From Rhodobacteraceae bacterium Alg231-04 (GTDB lineage Bacteria > Pseudomonadota > Alphaproteobacteria > Rhodobacterales > Rhodobacteraceae): DNA of 64,000 bases. The stretch lies in NCBI GenBank assembly GCA_900143635.1, contig FREY01000001.1:279324-343323 (forward strand), in the 5' to 3' direction. The notes under the pieces are model-generated. The model did not search any database and had not been told where the DNA came from. It saw nothing but the letters and a program-made list of their open reading frames with translations. How positions within the stretch are numbered: the stretch's first letter is position 1; each line of letters starts with the position of its first letter. The translations under genes and the position numbers were made by a program. Positions 20,014 through 28,868 of the stretch are shown one piece after another.

Positions 20014-20619
20014 ATGGCAAAACTCTACTTCAACTATTCGACCATGAATGCGGGCAAATCGACGGTGCTGCTGCAGGCGGCGCATAACTACCGTGAAAAC
20101 AACATGGACACCTATCTGCTGGCAGCCCGGTTGGATGACCGGGCCGGTCAGGGCCGGATTGCATCGCGGATCGGCATCAGCGCCGAAGCGGACACATTCA
20201 CCGCCAGGGATGATCTTTTTGACATGGTGCAGACACGGCTGTCCAAAGGGCCGGTCGCCTGTATTTTTGTCGATGAGGCGCAATTCCTCAGCAAAGATCA
20301 GGCCTGGCAACTGGCGAGGGTGGTCGATGATCTGGACGTGCCGGTCCTGGCGTTTGGCCTGCGCGTCGATTTTCGCGGCGAACTGTTCCCCGGCTCGGCC
20401 ACTTTGCTGGCGCTGGCGGACGAAATGCGCGAGGTCCGTACAATCTGCCGCTGCGGCCGCAAGGCCACCATGGTCATCCGCCAGGACGAGGCAGGCAATG
20501 CCATCACCGAAGGCGCCCAAGTGCAGATCGGCGGCAACGAGACCTATGTCTCCCTCTGCCGACGCCATTGGCGCGAGGCGGTGGGCGATCTATCCAGCGA
20601 GGCCAAACACACCGCCTAG
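20014..20619 (+). CDS. tdk: Thymidine kinase
   Basis: A 201-residue type II thymidine kinase that phosphorylates thymidine to dTMP in the salvage pathway. The P-loop is 'STMNAGKST' (residues 9-17), the Walker B/DE motif is 'CIFVDEAQFL', and the C-terminal zinc site uses 'CRCGRKATM' plus 'LCRRHW'. The lasso region 'GGNETYVSLCRRH' binds the nucleoside. The length is typical. It is convergent with the dehydrogenase gene, with a GC-rich repeat between them. Confidence 0.94.
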   Translation: MAKLYFNYSTMNAGKSTVLLQAAHNYRENNMDTYLLAARLDDRAGQGRIASRIGISAEADTFTARDDLFDMVQTRLSKGPVACIFVDEAQFLSKDQAWQLARVVDDLDVPVLAFGLRVDFRGELFPGSATLLALADEMREVRTICRCGRKATMVIRQDEAGNAITEGAQVQIGGNETYVSLCRRHWREAVGDLSSEAKHTA

Positions 20620-20642
20620 ACGCCCCCATTCATCTTTTCCGG

Positions 20643-20690
20643 AAATACTCCGGGGGTCCGGGGGCTGGCCCCCGGCGTGCGCCGCGCAGG
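20643..20690. repeat. GC-rich intergenic hairpin repeat, copy 2
   Basis: AAATACTCCGGGGG (20643-20656) is followed by a perfect 8-bp hairpin CCGGGGGC/GCCCCCGG (20658-20675) and GTGCGCCGCGC (20677-20687). The first and last blocks are identical to those at 5921-5977. It lies between the convergent 3' ends of tdk and the dehydrogenase gene. Confidence 0.6.
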
Positions 20691-20698
20691 ACGCCGCG

Positions 20699-21649
20699 CT
20701 AGACCGGGTTCGGCAAGGCTGCACCCGCGGCAAAAGCTGCCACATTGTCCAGCGCCATAGCCCCCATCCCGCTACGCACTTCTTCGGTGGCAGTGCCCAG
20801 ATGCGGCAGTAGCGTAACGTTCTGCAGATCCTTCAGCGCCTGCGGCACGTCTGGTTCAAACTCATACACATCCAGCCCTGCCCCACCGATTTGACCCGTC
20901 TGCAAGGCCGAGATCAGCGCCGCCTGTTCAACCACTTCACCGCGCGCGATATTGATCACATGGGCCGAGGGCTGCATCGCCTCCAGAACATCCGCATTGA
21001 TCAGATGCCGGGTCTCTGCACCGCCCGGCACTGCGACCACAAGGAAATCAACCTTGCCGGCCAGTTCTGTCAGGCTGCCCGCACGCTGGGCCGGGAATTC
21101 CAGCTGTTTGTCACTGCGCGCCACATAGGCGACGTCCATGCCAAACCCATAGTGGCAACGCCGGGCGATGGCCTGACCAATGCGGCCCATGCCAACAATC
21201 CCCAACCGTTTTCCGGTGACATGCAGACCCAGCATCTGGGTGGGGTGCCAGCCTTGCCACTGCCCGGCCCGAACCAGCCGTTCGCCTTCGCCAGCACGGC
21301 GTGCGCTCATCAGGATCAGTGTCATGGCGATATCCGCCGTGGCATCGGTCACTGCACCGGGGGTATTGGTCACCGCCACTCCGGCGGTCTGCGCCGCCGT
21401 CACATCGATATGATTGTACCCTACACCAAAATTGGCCAGCAGCTTGCAACGCGGAGCGCCTGCCTTGGCAAACACCTCTGCCGAAAACAGATCGCCCAGC
21501 GTCGGAACAACCACATCAAAGTCGCGCAAGGCCCGCAGCATTTCGGCCTCGTTCAATGGCACCGTGCTGTCGCGAATTTCGACATCAAAATCGGCCCGCG
21601 CGCGCGCCTCGACAGCTGCCGTCATCGGCCGTGTGATCCAGATCTTCAT
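20699..21649 (-). CDS. D-2-hydroxyacid dehydrogenase (glyoxylate/hydroxypyruvate reductase type)
   Basis: A 316-residue NAD(P)-dependent enzyme. The nucleotide-binding loop is 'GIVGMGRIGQAIAR' near 150. The catalytic residues are Arg in 'INIARGEVV', Glu in 'YEFEPDVP' and His in 'LLPHLGTAT'. The early 'NFGVGYNHIDV' substrate loop is also present. The family reduces glyoxylate or hydroxypyruvate to glycolate or D-glycerate. The exact substrate is not settled by sequence. It ends the minus-strand run csaA-proC, 14 bp after the tRNA-binding protein gene. Confidence 0.88.
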   Translation of the reverse strand: MKIWITRPMTAAVEARARADFDVEIRDSTVPLNEAEMLRALRDFDVVVPTLGDLFSAEVFAKAGAPRCKLLANFGVGYNHIDVTAAQTAGVAVTNTPGAVTDATADIAMTLILMSARRAGEGERLVRAGQWQGWHPTQMLGLHVTGKRLGIVGMGRIGQAIARRCHYGFGMDVAYVARSDKQLEFPAQRAGSLTELAGKVDFLVVAVPGGAETRHLINADVLEAMQPSAHVINIARGEVVEQAALISALQTGQIGGAGLDVYEFEPDVPQALKDLQNVTLLPHLGTATEEVRSGMGAMALDNVAAFAAGAALPNPV

Positions 21650-21663
21650 GGCATTAATCCCCG

Positions 21664-22014
21664 TCAGTGCAACCGGCCGCCGATGGGCACGGTTGCGTCC
21701 ACTTTTCCGTCTGGCCCGGCCAGCACCACTTCACCGTTTTCATCCGGCAGGCCAAGCACCAGAACCTCGGACATGAATTTGCCAATCTGGCGCGGTGGAA
21801 AATTCACCACTGCCAAGACCTGTTTGCCGATCAGCGCGTCCACATCGTAATGCACAGTGATCTGAGCCGAGGATTTCTTCACGCCCAGATCGTCGCCAAA
21901 ATCAACCCAGAGCTTGATCGCAGGTTTGCGCGCTTCCGGATAGGGTTCGGCGCGGATCACCGTGCCCACCCGGACATCGACTTTTTGAAAATCCTCAAAG
22001 CTGATTTCAGCCAC
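21664..22014 (-). CDS. CsaA-like tRNA-binding domain protein
   Basis: A 116-residue OB-fold protein, which is a full-length single tRNA-binding domain as in CsaA. Signatures are 'FQKVDVRVGTVI', 'KLWVDFGDDLG' and 'VNFPPRQIGKFMSEVLVLG'. CsaA-type proteins bind tRNA and have been reported to show chaperone-like activity. The start is GTG at 22014, chosen because AAGGAG lies eight bases upstream. It overlaps the end of proC by eight bases, so translation is coupled. Confidence 0.87.
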   Translation of the reverse strand: MAEISFEDFQKVDVRVGTVIRAEPYPEARKPAIKLWVDFGDDLGVKKSSAQITVHYDVDALIGKQVLAVVNFPPRQIGKFMSEVLVLGLPDENGEVVLAGPDGKVDATVPIGGRLH

Positions 22015-22822
22015 GGGCCAGCTCCTTTGACCGGTCAGTGGCCGCGGCAACGGCGCGGGTCAGCAAGGGCGGGAACCCCGCCTCCTGATCCATCAGCACC
22101 TCAAGCGCGGCCTGGGTCGTGCCATTGGGGCTGGTCACATTGACCCGCAACTGGCCGGGGTCGTCTTCGGACTGTTCGGCCAGCGCGCCGGCCCCTGCAA
22201 CCGTGGCCTTGGCCAGTTTCATCGCCAAATCTGCGGGCAGACCCTGCGCTTCGCCAGCGGCGGCCAGCGTTTCGATCAGGTGGAATACATAGGCCGGGCC
22301 CGAACCAGAGACACCAGTCACCGCATCCATCTGGCTCTCACTGTCTAACCGAACGGTCTGACCGACAGCCCCCAGCAACAGTTCGGCGCGCGACATATCA
22401 TCGCCCGAGGCCGCACCGTTGCCAATCAGCGCAGTGATACCACGGCCCACGGCAGCGGGCGTGTTGGGCATGGTGCGCACGATCGGGGTTTTGGCGCCCA
22501 GCATATCTTCATAGGTTGCAATCGAGGTACCGGCGGCGACCGAAACAAACAAGGTATCGCCATTGCCCATCGCCTGCAGACTGGGCAGAGCTTCGCCCAT
22601 CATCTGCGGTTTTACTGCGATCAAGACAATGCCCGGTGCGCCCGGAAGATCACCATTGATCTGAACGCCGGTGGATTTCAACCAGTCGGACGGGCGCGGA
22701 TCGATCACCCATGCCGACGCCGCAGGCAGGCCGCGCTCCAGCCAACCGGCGAGCATTGCTGATCCCATTTTGCCACAGCCCAGCAGTACCAGCCCGCGTG
22801 CTGCGATATCCGACATATTCAT
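22007..22822 (-). CDS. proC: Pyrroline-5-carboxylate reductase
   Basis: A 271-residue enzyme for the last step of proline synthesis, reducing pyrroline-5-carboxylate with NAD(P)H. The Rossmann loop is 'LVLLGCGKMGSAMLAGW'. Family pieces are 'VRTMPNTPAAVGRGI', 'VTGVSGSGPAYVFHLIE' and 'VTSPNGTTQAALEVL'. The ATG at 22822 follows a GGAGGGG site; the extension upstream is rejected. It overlaps the csaA-like gene and lies 38 bp behind ybjN, so all three are probably co-transcribed. Confidence 0.95.
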   Translation of the reverse strand: MNMSDIAARGLVLLGCGKMGSAMLAGWLERGLPAASAWVIDPRPSDWLKSTGVQINGDLPGAPGIVLIAVKPQMMGEALPSLQAMGNGDTLFVSVAAGTSIATYEDMLGAKTPIVRTMPNTPAAVGRGITALIGNGAASGDDMSRAELLLGAVGQTVRLDSESQMDAVTGVSGSGPAYVFHLIETLAAAGEAQGLPADLAMKLAKATVAGAGALAEQSEDDPGQLRVNVTSPNGTTQAALEVLMDQEAGFPPLLTRAVAAATDRSKELARG

Positions 22823-22860
22823 GAATAGCCCCTCCCCAGAGTCGTGGTTCGGGGCTAGGT

Positions 22861-23361
22861 TTACGCCCGCCCGTAGGCCTCTGCAATGGCGACCTGCATC
22901 GCATCCTCGGCGCTGCGTCCGCCCCAGATCGCCAACTGGATCGCCGGGTAGTAACGTTCCGCACTCAGCACGGCTGCGTTGATCAGCGTATCGACCTGCT
23001 CGGGGCCTGCGATCTGGCCGCCCGCCAGGACCAGCCCATAGCGGTAAACCATCAGCTTTTGCTCGGCCCAATAGGTGAAGGCACCGGCCCAGCACTGATC
23101 ATTCATCTTGTTCAGCAGCTCGTAAAGCTGCGGTTCCTTACCTTCCGGCGGGTCCATTTCGAAGGTACAGATCATGCGGAGGGTCTCGTCATATCCAGAC
23201 CAGGCCAAAGTCACCGAATAGGTGCGCCACTGTCCTTCAACCGCCATGGAGATCTGATCATCCCCAATCCTGTCGAACTCCCAGTCGTGATGTTCGGCCA
23301 GGTGTTCCACCAGGTCGATCGGATGCACATCTTCTTCGAGATAATGTTCGGAAAGGGCCAT
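22861..23361 (-). CDS. YbjN domain-containing protein
   Basis: A 166-residue protein with a YbjN (DUF1790) domain over nearly its whole length. Family-type parts are 'WEFDRIGDDQISMAVEGQW', 'CTFEMDPPEGKEPQLYELL' and 'MVYRYGLVLAGG'. The fold resembles type III secretion chaperones. In E. coli YbjN affects motility and stress, but no molecular function is agreed. It is the first gene before proC on the minus strand. The 310-bp region upstream carries three DnaA-box-like sites. Confidence 0.86.
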   Translation of the reverse strand: MALSEHYLEEDVHPIDLVEHLAEHHDWEFDRIGDDQISMAVEGQWRTYSVTLAWSGYDETLRMICTFEMDPPEGKEPQLYELLNKMNDQCWAGAFTYWAEQKLMVYRYGLVLAGGQIAGPEQVDTLINAAVLSAERYYPAIQLAIWGGRSAEDAMQVAIAEAYGRA

Positions 23362-23671
23362 TTTACCACCTCGCTGTTCTCTAGCGGAAAGGGCTTGGCA
23401 GCGCCCTAGCGCTAGCTGACTGCTCTAGTAAACGGGGTTATTCTCCCCGTGTCATACTATATATGGTGGGGCTGACGTGCCGATCTGGCAACCCCTTATC
23501 TGGGGATAAAGGCAATAAGTTGTGGATGACTGTCACCATTACGCAAAATACCGGTGGATAAGCCCAAAGCAGCTTTGCATGTGTTTCACGGGGTTACCGG
23601 TAAAGAAAATGCGCCAGACCCGAAAACGGGCCGGCGCATTTCAGCAACACAGAAATAGGATTGATCCGCAT
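23362..23671. other. 310-bp intergenic region with three DnaA-box-like sites
   Basis: No gene is seen. The region holds a CTAGCGCTAG palindrome (23406-23415), a hairpin ACGGGG/CCCCGT (23432-23450), and three same-orientation 9-mers that each differ at one base from the DnaA box TGTGGATAA: 23501-23509, 23521-23529 and 23553-23561. The ubiK terminator fills the right end. The boxes could be DnaA-controlled promoter elements or a DnaA-titration site; an origin is not claimed. Confidence 0.45.
23603..23641 (-). terminator. Rho-independent terminator of ubiK
   Basis: On the minus strand, stem AAATGCGCC/GGCGCATTT (23641-23633 with 23615-23607), continuing as CCCG/CGGG around a TTTT loop, is followed by TCTTTA. 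Confidence 0.78.
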
Positions 23672-23920
23672 TCAGTCCTTAGAGGTGGCCTCAAGCGCGT
23701 CCAAACGGGCCGACAGCGCCTCATTTTCTTCGCGGGCCTTTTGCGCCATGGCACGCACGGCGTCGAATTCTTCACGGGTGACAAAGTCGCGATCCGCCAG
23801 CCAGCGGTCCATCAGGCTTTTCATCGCGGTTTCGGCTTCGTCTTTTGCCCCCTGCGCAACACCCATGGCGTTGGTCATCAGCTGGGAAATGTCGTCCATG
23901 ATCTTGTTACGGGTCTGCAT
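23672..23920 (-). CDS. ubiK: UbiK-type accessory factor (BMFP domain)
   Basis: An 82-residue coiled-coil protein of the YqiC/UbiK family. The N-terminal half is amphipathic and membrane-active ('MDDISQLMTNAMGVAQGAKDE' is its start, and 'RWLADRDFVTREEFDAVR' follows), and the C-terminal half is a leucine/alanine coiled coil. In E. coli UbiK helps aerobic ubiquinone synthesis by assisting the Ubi complex at the membrane. It is divergent from lgt across a 97-bp gap. Two in-frame ATGs exist (residues 1 and 8); either could be used. Confidence 0.85.
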   Translation of the reverse strand: MQTRNKIMDDISQLMTNAMGVAQGAKDEAETAMKSLMDRWLADRDFVTREEFDAVRAMAQKAREENEALSARLDALEATSKD

Positions 23921-24017
23921 ATGTCTTCTCCGGGTCAGGCTTACCCCCTATATGGGCTTGCAAACGCCCGGCGGCAAGCCGTTGACTTGCCCATAAAAGC
24001 AAAGGCATTGAGGCAGC

Positions 24018-24920
24018 ATGCACGCAATGATCCAATTTCCGAACCTGTCGCCCGAGATTTTCTCGATTTCCATCGGTGGCATGGAGTTTGCCCTGCGCTG
24101 GTATGCGCTGGCCTATATCGCCGGCATCGTCATCGCCTGGCGGCTGGCGGTACTGGCGCTGAAACGCCCCGTGCTCTGGCCCGGTGGCAACGCCCCGATG
24201 AAGCCTGAACAGGTCGAAGACCTGATGACCTGGATCATCCTCGGTGTCATCCTCGGCGGGCGGCTGGGGTTCGTTCTGTTCTACCAACCGGAATATTACC
24301 TGCAGAACCCCGCCCAGATCCTGCGCATCTGGGAGGGCGGCATGGCCTTTCACGGCGGCCTTCTGGGGGTCATTCTGGCCAGCTGGCTTTATGCCCAGCG
24401 CCACGGCATCCCGAAATTGAAGATGGGTGATCTGGTGGCCCATGTTGTCGCCCCCGGCCTGTTGCTGGGGCGTCTGGCGAATTTTGTGAATGCCGAGATT
24501 TGGGGCAGACAGACCGACCTGCCTTGGGGCGTCGCCTTTCCCGGCCGCGCCGCACAGGATTGTGGCCAGGTTCTGGGAGAGCTCTGTGCCCGTCACCCTT
24601 CGCAGCTCTATGAGGCGGCGATGGAGGGTCTGATTCTTGGCGCCGCTGTGTTGTGGTTGGCTTACCGCCGCCACGCCTTCCTGAAGCCGGGGCTGGTGAT
24701 GGGGGTTTTCATTGGCGGTTACGGGGCTGCCCGTTTCATTGTTGAATTCTTCCGCCAGCCGGACGCGCATTTTGTCACCGCCGGCAACCCGCTGGGGCTG
24801 GCCTTTCATATCGACGGCATCGGCGTCACCATGGGGCAAACCCTGTCCCTGCCGATGATCCTGCTGGGCGCCTATTTCGTCCTCAGCGCCCTGAAGAAAC
24901 ACGCGCGGAGCCCCGCATGA
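24018..24920 (+). CDS. lgt: Prolipoprotein diacylglyceryl transferase
   Basis: A 300-residue polytopic inner-membrane enzyme that moves diacylglycerol from phosphatidylglycerol to the lipobox Cys of prolipoproteins. Signatures are '[12 protein letters not shown]' near 27, '[15 protein letters not shown]' near 82, '[12 protein letters not shown]' with the essential His near 112, '[15 protein letters not shown]' (Lgt signature) and 'RHPSQLYEA' near 195. About seven membrane segments are predicted. Its stop overlaps the midA start (ATGA). M48 and other lipoproteins in the window would be substrates. Confidence 0.96.
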   Translation: MHAMIQFPNLSPEIFSISIGGMEFALRWYALAYIAGIVIAWRLAVLALKRPVLWPGGNAPMKPEQVEDLMTWIILGVILGGRLGFVLFYQPEYYLQNPAQILRIWEGGMAFHGGLLGVILASWLYAQRHGIPKLKMGDLVAHVVAPGLLLGRLANFVNAEIWGRQTDLPWGVAFPGRAAQDCGQVLGELCARHPSQLYEAAMEGLILGAAVLWLAYRRHAFLKPGLVMGVFIGGYGAARFIVEFFRQPDAHFVTAGNPLGLAFHIDGIGVTMGQTLSLPMILLGAYFVLSALKKHARSPA

Positions 24921-25984
24921 GCCTGACAGATATCCTCACCGCCCGCATACGTGAGGCCGGGCCGATGACCGTTGCAGACTATATGGCCGAGTGCCTGCTG
25001 CACCCGGTTCACGGCTATTACACCACCCGCGATCCTTTGGGCGCGGCGGGTGATTTCACCACAGCGCCGGAAATCAGCCAGATGTTCGGAGAGCTGCTGG
25101 GCCTGTCGCTGGCGCAAGCTTGGATGGATCAGGGACAACCCTCTCCTTTTACTCTTGCGGAACTAGGGCCGGGACGCGGCACGCTGATGGCCGATCTGCT
25201 GCGTGCCACCAAGGCTGTGCCGGGGTTCCACGCGGCGGCTCACATTCATCTGGTCGAGGCCTCCCCCGCCCTGCGCGCCGAACAGGAAAAGGCACTGGCG
25301 GATTATAATGTCCACTGGCACGACAATGTTGAGGCCTTGCCGGATCAGCCCCTGTTTCTTGTCGCCAATGAATTCTTCGACGCCCTGCCTGTTCGCCAGT
25401 TCCTGCGCGCAGGCGCCAACTGGCAGGAAAAGCTGGTCGGACTGGAAGATGGAGCGCTGACATTTGGGCTCGGCACCGCGGCCCCACAACCAGCGCTGGC
25501 GTACCGGCTAGACGACACTAAAGATGGTGATCTGGTCGAGCTTTGCAGTGCGGCCACGCCCATTGCGGCCTGCATAGCCACCCGAATCGCCACCCATGGC
25601 GGCGCGGCGCTGATTATTGATTACGGCGACTGGCGCTCGCTTGGCAACACGTTGCAGGCGCTGCGCCATCACGCCCGCGCCGAGGTGCTGACCGCCCCCG
25701 GCAACGCCGACCTCACCACCCATGTGGATTTCGAACCCCTGACCCAGACCGCCAAGTCCGTCGGCTGTGACTTTGCCCGGCTGTGCCCGCAGGGGGTTTT
25801 CCTTGAACGGCTCGGCATCACCAACCGCGCGCAGACGCTGGCGTCGCGTCTGGACGGATATCCGCTCAATCAGCTGATCGCTGCGCATCGGCGCTTGACC
25901 CATCCGTCGGAAATGGGGAACCTGTTCAAGGTTCTCGGTCTCTACCCGACCGGCTCCACCCCTCCACCTGGATTGGAAGCATGA
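24917..25984 (+). CDS. SAM-dependent methyltransferase, MidA/NDUFAF7 family
   Basis: A 355-residue enzyme. It begins with '[19 protein letters not shown]' typical of the family, followed by '[18 protein letters not shown]' and the SAM-binding loop '[16 protein letters not shown]'. '[15 protein letters not shown]' supplies the active-site 'NEFFDALP'. Mitochondrial NDUFAF7 methylates an Arg of complex I subunit NDUFS2; a similar role with NuoD is plausible in this bacterium but unproven. It overlaps both lgt and pgeF by four bases, forming a coupled three-gene operon. Confidence 0.9.
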   Translation: MSLTDILTARIREAGPMTVADYMAECLLHPVHGYYTTRDPLGAAGDFTTAPEISQMFGELLGLSLAQAWMDQGQPSPFTLAELGPGRGTLMADLLRATKAVPGFHAAAHIHLVEASPALRAEQEKALADYNVHWHDNVEALPDQPLFLVANEFFDALPVRQFLRAGANWQEKLVGLEDGALTFGLGTAAPQPALAYRLDDTKDGDLVELCSAATPIAACIATRIATHGGAALIIDYGDWRSLGNTLQALRHHARAEVLTAPGNADLTTHVDFEPLTQTAKSVGCDFARLCPQGVFLERLGITNRAQTLASRLDGYPLNQLIAAHRRLTHPSEMGNLFKVLGLYPTGSTPPPGLEA

Positions 25985-26730
25985 CGCTGGAAATTCTCAC
26001 CTCCGACGCACTGGCGCCGTTGCGCCATGGTTTCTTCACCCGCAAGGGCGGGGCTTCTTCGGGTATTTTCAAAGGGTTGAATTGCGGCACCGGCTCCAGT
26101 GACCTCAGCGAAGCAGTTGCGATCAACCGCAATCGGGTTGCCGAGGCAATGGAGGTTGCCGCCCTTGCCGGGGTGCATCAGGTGCATTCAGCGGATGTGG
26201 CGGTTGTGGACGCCGCAACACCAGACCGCCCAAAGGCCGATGCGCTGGTCACCAGAACACCCGGTGTGGCGCTGACAATCCTGACCGCAGACTGCCAGCC
26301 GGTGCTGTTTGCCGACCACGATGCCGGCGTTATCGGCGCCGCACATGCAGGCTGGCGCGGCACCCTGGATGGGGTGCTGGAGGCCACGCTAGACGCAATG
26401 GAGGATCTGGGCGCAAAACGGCAAAGCATCAGGGCTGTCATCGGCCCCTCTATCTCACAACGCGCCTATGAGGTCGGGCCGGATTTCGCGGATGATTTCA
26501 TTGCTCAAGACACGGGAAATTCTAGATTTTTCACCAACGGCAATGGGGACCGATACCTCTTTGATCTGCCCGGATTTGGGCTGCACACCCTGCGCAAATC
26601 CGGCATCGGCCAAGCCGAATGGACCGGCCATTGCACCTATTCCGATCCGGACCGTTTCTATTCCTACCGGCGCACAACCCACAACGCCGAAGCCGATTAT
26701 GGCCGCCTGATCGCAGCGATCCGACTGTAA
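25981..26730 (+). CDS. pgeF: Peptidoglycan editing factor PgeF (YfiH/DUF152, laccase-domain)
   Basis: A 249-residue YfiH/DUF152 protein. Metal-binding residues appear in 'GVHQVHSADV', 'LTADCQPVL' and 'AAHAGWRGTL', the usual His/Cys/His set. In E. coli PgeF removes wrongly placed amino acids from peptidoglycan precursors; older names (multicopper polyphenol oxidase) are doubtful. It starts within the end of the midA-like gene (4-base overlap) and is the last gene of the lgt operon. Confidence 0.92.
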   Translation: MTLEILTSDALAPLRHGFFTRKGGASSGIFKGLNCGTGSSDLSEAVAINRNRVAEAMEVAALAGVHQVHSADVAVVDAATPDRPKADALVTRTPGVALTILTADCQPVLFADHDAGVIGAAHAGWRGTLDGVLEATLDAMEDLGAKRQSIRAVIGPSISQRAYEVGPDFADDFIAQDTGNSRFFTNGNGDRYLFDLPGFGLHTLRKSGIGQAEWTGHCTYSDPDRFYSYRRTTHNAEADYGRLIAAIRL

Positions 26731-26976
26731 GCGGGGCCAATTGGGGCCATTTGGCAGGATTGCCGCCACAATTGCAGCCCACACCCCCTACTGCCCGTGC
26801 AACACCCCCAGTCAGACATGCGCATTTTCAAAGACTTACTGGAATTCAGCCTGCGGGATCCAGCGGCAATACCCGCCGCCCGCAAGCCGCGATTTCCATC
26901 TCTGTGCCACATTGGCGGCCCAAATCTCTGCCATTACTGATGCTGTAACGACCCAAGGCAGAGCAGGAGATATGCC

Positions 26977-27120
26977 ATGAAAGGCAACCGCCGATTTCTG
27001 AAATCGATCATTGCGTCCAGCAAAAGCTTTGATAGCCAGATGCCATGGACCCGCGGCAAGACACGTCGTGCGTCGATTGCCGCGCGCAAGGCGACCCCGG
27101 CGCTCAAGCGAATTGCCTGA
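26977..27120 (+). CDS. Small basic hypothetical protein, 47 residues
   Basis: The ATG has a good AGGAG site nine bases upstream, and the frame runs to TGA at 27118-27120. The product starts 'MKGNRRFLKSIIASSKSF', has 'MPWTRGKTRRASIAARKA' in the middle and ends 'ALKRIA'. It is strongly positive, with many Lys/Arg, and has no signal peptide or cysteine. The composition would suit binding to nucleic acid or membrane phospholipid, but that is a guess. I know no named family. It lies alone 160 bp before the Hint gene. Confidence 0.65.
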   Translation: MKGNRRFLKSIIASSKSFDSQMPWTRGKTRRASIAARKATPALKRIA

Positions 27121-27280
27121 ACACCGCTGTTTGCGCCAAGCGCCAAGCCCTCGACAGTATTTCGACCAAATTCCATGTTCTTTACCCAAGCAGGCTTGAG
27201 ACACGCAGATTTCGACGTTGTCCCCAGCCGCCGGTAAGGGCCGGCACCAAACCGGCCCCGTCCAGTGAGGCACGATCGAT

Positions 27281-28063
27281 ATGACCATACCCCATTCTCT
27301 GCAACGCGCCGCGCGCAATGCCCTGCAGGCAAGCCCGATTCTTCAGGATCCCGCCGCACTGCAGGCGCCGGAAAAGCCACAGCTGCGGCGCTTTGAGGTC
27401 ATGAGCCTGCTGCCCAACGGCAATATTGCCGAAACCCGCCATATCGCCCCCGCCCTGCCGCTGTTCGAGAACGCTTTCACCGCATTCAGCCGTGGATCTC
27501 TGGTGGACACGGAATGCGGGCCAGTTGCGATCGAAGACCTGCTGCCGGGAGATCGGATTCGCACCCAAAACGGCCGGTTGATGACCCTGGCCTGGAAGGG
27601 CAGCACGATGATGGTGCCCAGCCGGCCTGACGCCAAGGGCCGCAGCCACCGGCTGACCAGTATTATGGCCGACAGTTTTGGTATGCAGAAACCGATGACA
27701 ACCGTCATTGCCGGCCCCTCGGCCCGGCTGTTACAGACGCCACCACATTTGCGCGGGCAAACCGGGGGTCAAAGCGTGCTCACGCCGGTTCGTGAATTTC
27801 AGGACGGCATGAACGTCTTTGAATCCGCGCCGCCCACACCGGTAGAACTGTTCCACCTTGCCACTGCGCGGCACACGGTCATCAAAATTGGCGGGCTGGA
27901 ATTCGAAACCTACCACCCCGGCACCCAAAACCTGCGCCTGATGAGCCACGCCATGCGGTCGCTTTATCTGAACCTGTTTCCGCATATCGACCAGATCGTC
28001 GACTTTGGCCCATTGTCATTTCCGCGGGCCGAGGAACTGGGCAGCAGCCCGCTCACCGCATAG
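27281..28063 (+). CDS. Hint domain protein with Ala at the catalytic Cys position
   Basis: A 260-residue protein. Residues about 66-200 form a Hedgehog/intein (Hint) module of the roseobacter type: '...TAFSRGSLVDTECGPVAIEDLLPGDRI' style, with 'HPG' and 'GLEFETYHPG' near the end. Hint domains normally begin with a nucleophilic Cys (C-F-x-x-G-T/S). Here that position is A68 (A-F-S-R-G-S), so self-cleavage should be lost. The N-terminal 60 residues have no known domain and no clear signal. Family members are abundant in Rhodobacteraceae and often sit next to surface proteins; none is adjacent here. Confidence 0.8.
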   Translation: MTIPHSLQRAARNALQASPILQDPAALQAPEKPQLRRFEVMSLLPNGNIAETRHIAPALPLFENAFTAFSRGSLVDTECGPVAIEDLLPGDRIRTQNGRLMTLAWKGSTMMVPSRPDAKGRSHRLTSIMADSFGMQKPMTTVIAGPSARLLQTPPHLRGQTGGQSVLTPVREFQDGMNVFESAPPTPVELFHLATARHTVIKIGGLEFETYHPGTQNLRLMSHAMRSLYLNLFPHIDQIVDFGPLSFPRAEELGSSPLTA

Positions 28064-28128
28064 TGCAGCCGCCCGCCTTAGCGGGTGCTAAAGCACGACT
28101 AAGAGCACCGGGCCAAAAACGGTGGTGA

Positions 28129-28629
28129 TCAGGCGTCGCGGGCGAGACGTTCTTCCAGCACCTTGAACGACACCCCCGGCGTGTCCTTGGCACCGCGGAT
28201 CACCAGCGATGTCTTGACGTTGGCGACATTGGGCGTGGTCAGCAGATCACCGGTCAGGAAGCTCTGGAATGTCGACAGATCCGGTGCGGCGCATTTCAGG
28301 ATGAAATCCACCTCACCATTCAGCATGTGGCACTCGCGCACCAGCGGCCACTGACGGCATTTTTCCTCAAAGGCGCTCAGCTCCACCTCGGCCTGGCTTT
28401 CCAAACCGACCATGGCAAAGACCTGCACCTCAAAACCCAGCTCGCGCGCATTCACCTCGGCGTGGTAGCCGCGGATATAGCCGTTCTCTTCGAGGGCCCG
28501 CACCCGGCGCAGACAGGGCGGCGCAGAAATGCCAACACGTTTGGCCAATTCCACATTGGTCATCCGCCCGTCGGCCTGAAGTTCGGCAAGGATCTTGCGA
28601 TCAATCGGGTCCAGACGTGTTGTGACCAT
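28129..28629 (-). CDS. Lrp/AsnC family transcriptional regulator
   Basis: A 166-residue regulator. The N-terminal HTH is 'LDPIDRKILAELQADGRMTNVELAKRVG' in sections (recognition helix 'ISAPPCLRRVRALEENG'). The C-terminal RAM domain starts about residue 70 and has 'ECHMLNGEVDFILKC' for ligand binding and oligomerisation. Family members sense amino acids and bind as octamers. It is divergent from trxB across 239 bp that contain two CAATATT repeats 18 bp apart, a possible Lrp-type site. The ligand and targets are unknown. Confidence 0.9.
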   Translation of the reverse strand: MVTTRLDPIDRKILAELQADGRMTNVELAKRVGISAPPCLRRVRALEENGYIRGYHAEVNARELGFEVQVFAMVGLESQAEVELSAFEEKCRQWPLVRECHMLNGEVDFILKCAAPDLSTFQSFLTGDLLTTPNVANVKTSLVIRGAKDTPGVSFKVLEERLARDA

Positions 28630-28683
28630 GTTCCGCTCCTGCGTGATTTGCGATTTTTATAACAGCACCGGTCGTGCGCGCAA

Positions 28684-28708
28684 CAATATTTCACAAATGC
28701 GCAATATT
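28684..28708. promoter_or_regulatory. Possible Lrp-type site between lrp and trxB
   Basis: CAATATT occurs at 28684-28690 and again at 28702-28708, 18 bp apart, in an AT-rich stretch just upstream of the lrp-family gene. Lrp regulators often bind multiple AT-rich sites near their own promoter. This is a weak, position-based call. Confidence 0.3.
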
Positions 28709-28868
28709 CTTTGCGGACAGGAAAAGCAAGCCTGAACCGACTGTGGTATCCGGATCAGTACAGCCTGCCCGCTTTGAACCGCCGGGGGTTTAAGCCGGGG
28801 AAGGCTGCGGTTATATGCAATCCCTGACGGCGGCAAGACCGCCAGCCTGCTTATCTGGGGATGACACA

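Noticed and set aside
23362..23671. Chromosomal replication origin
   Set aside because: Three DnaA-box-like sites are too few and imperfect, no AT-rich unwinding region stands out and the flanking genes (ybjN, ubiK) are not those usual beside an origin.
26836..27318. 160-residue minus-strand open frame near the small basic gene
   Set aside because: Overlaps the better-supported plus-strand gene at 26977-27120, and the product looks random.
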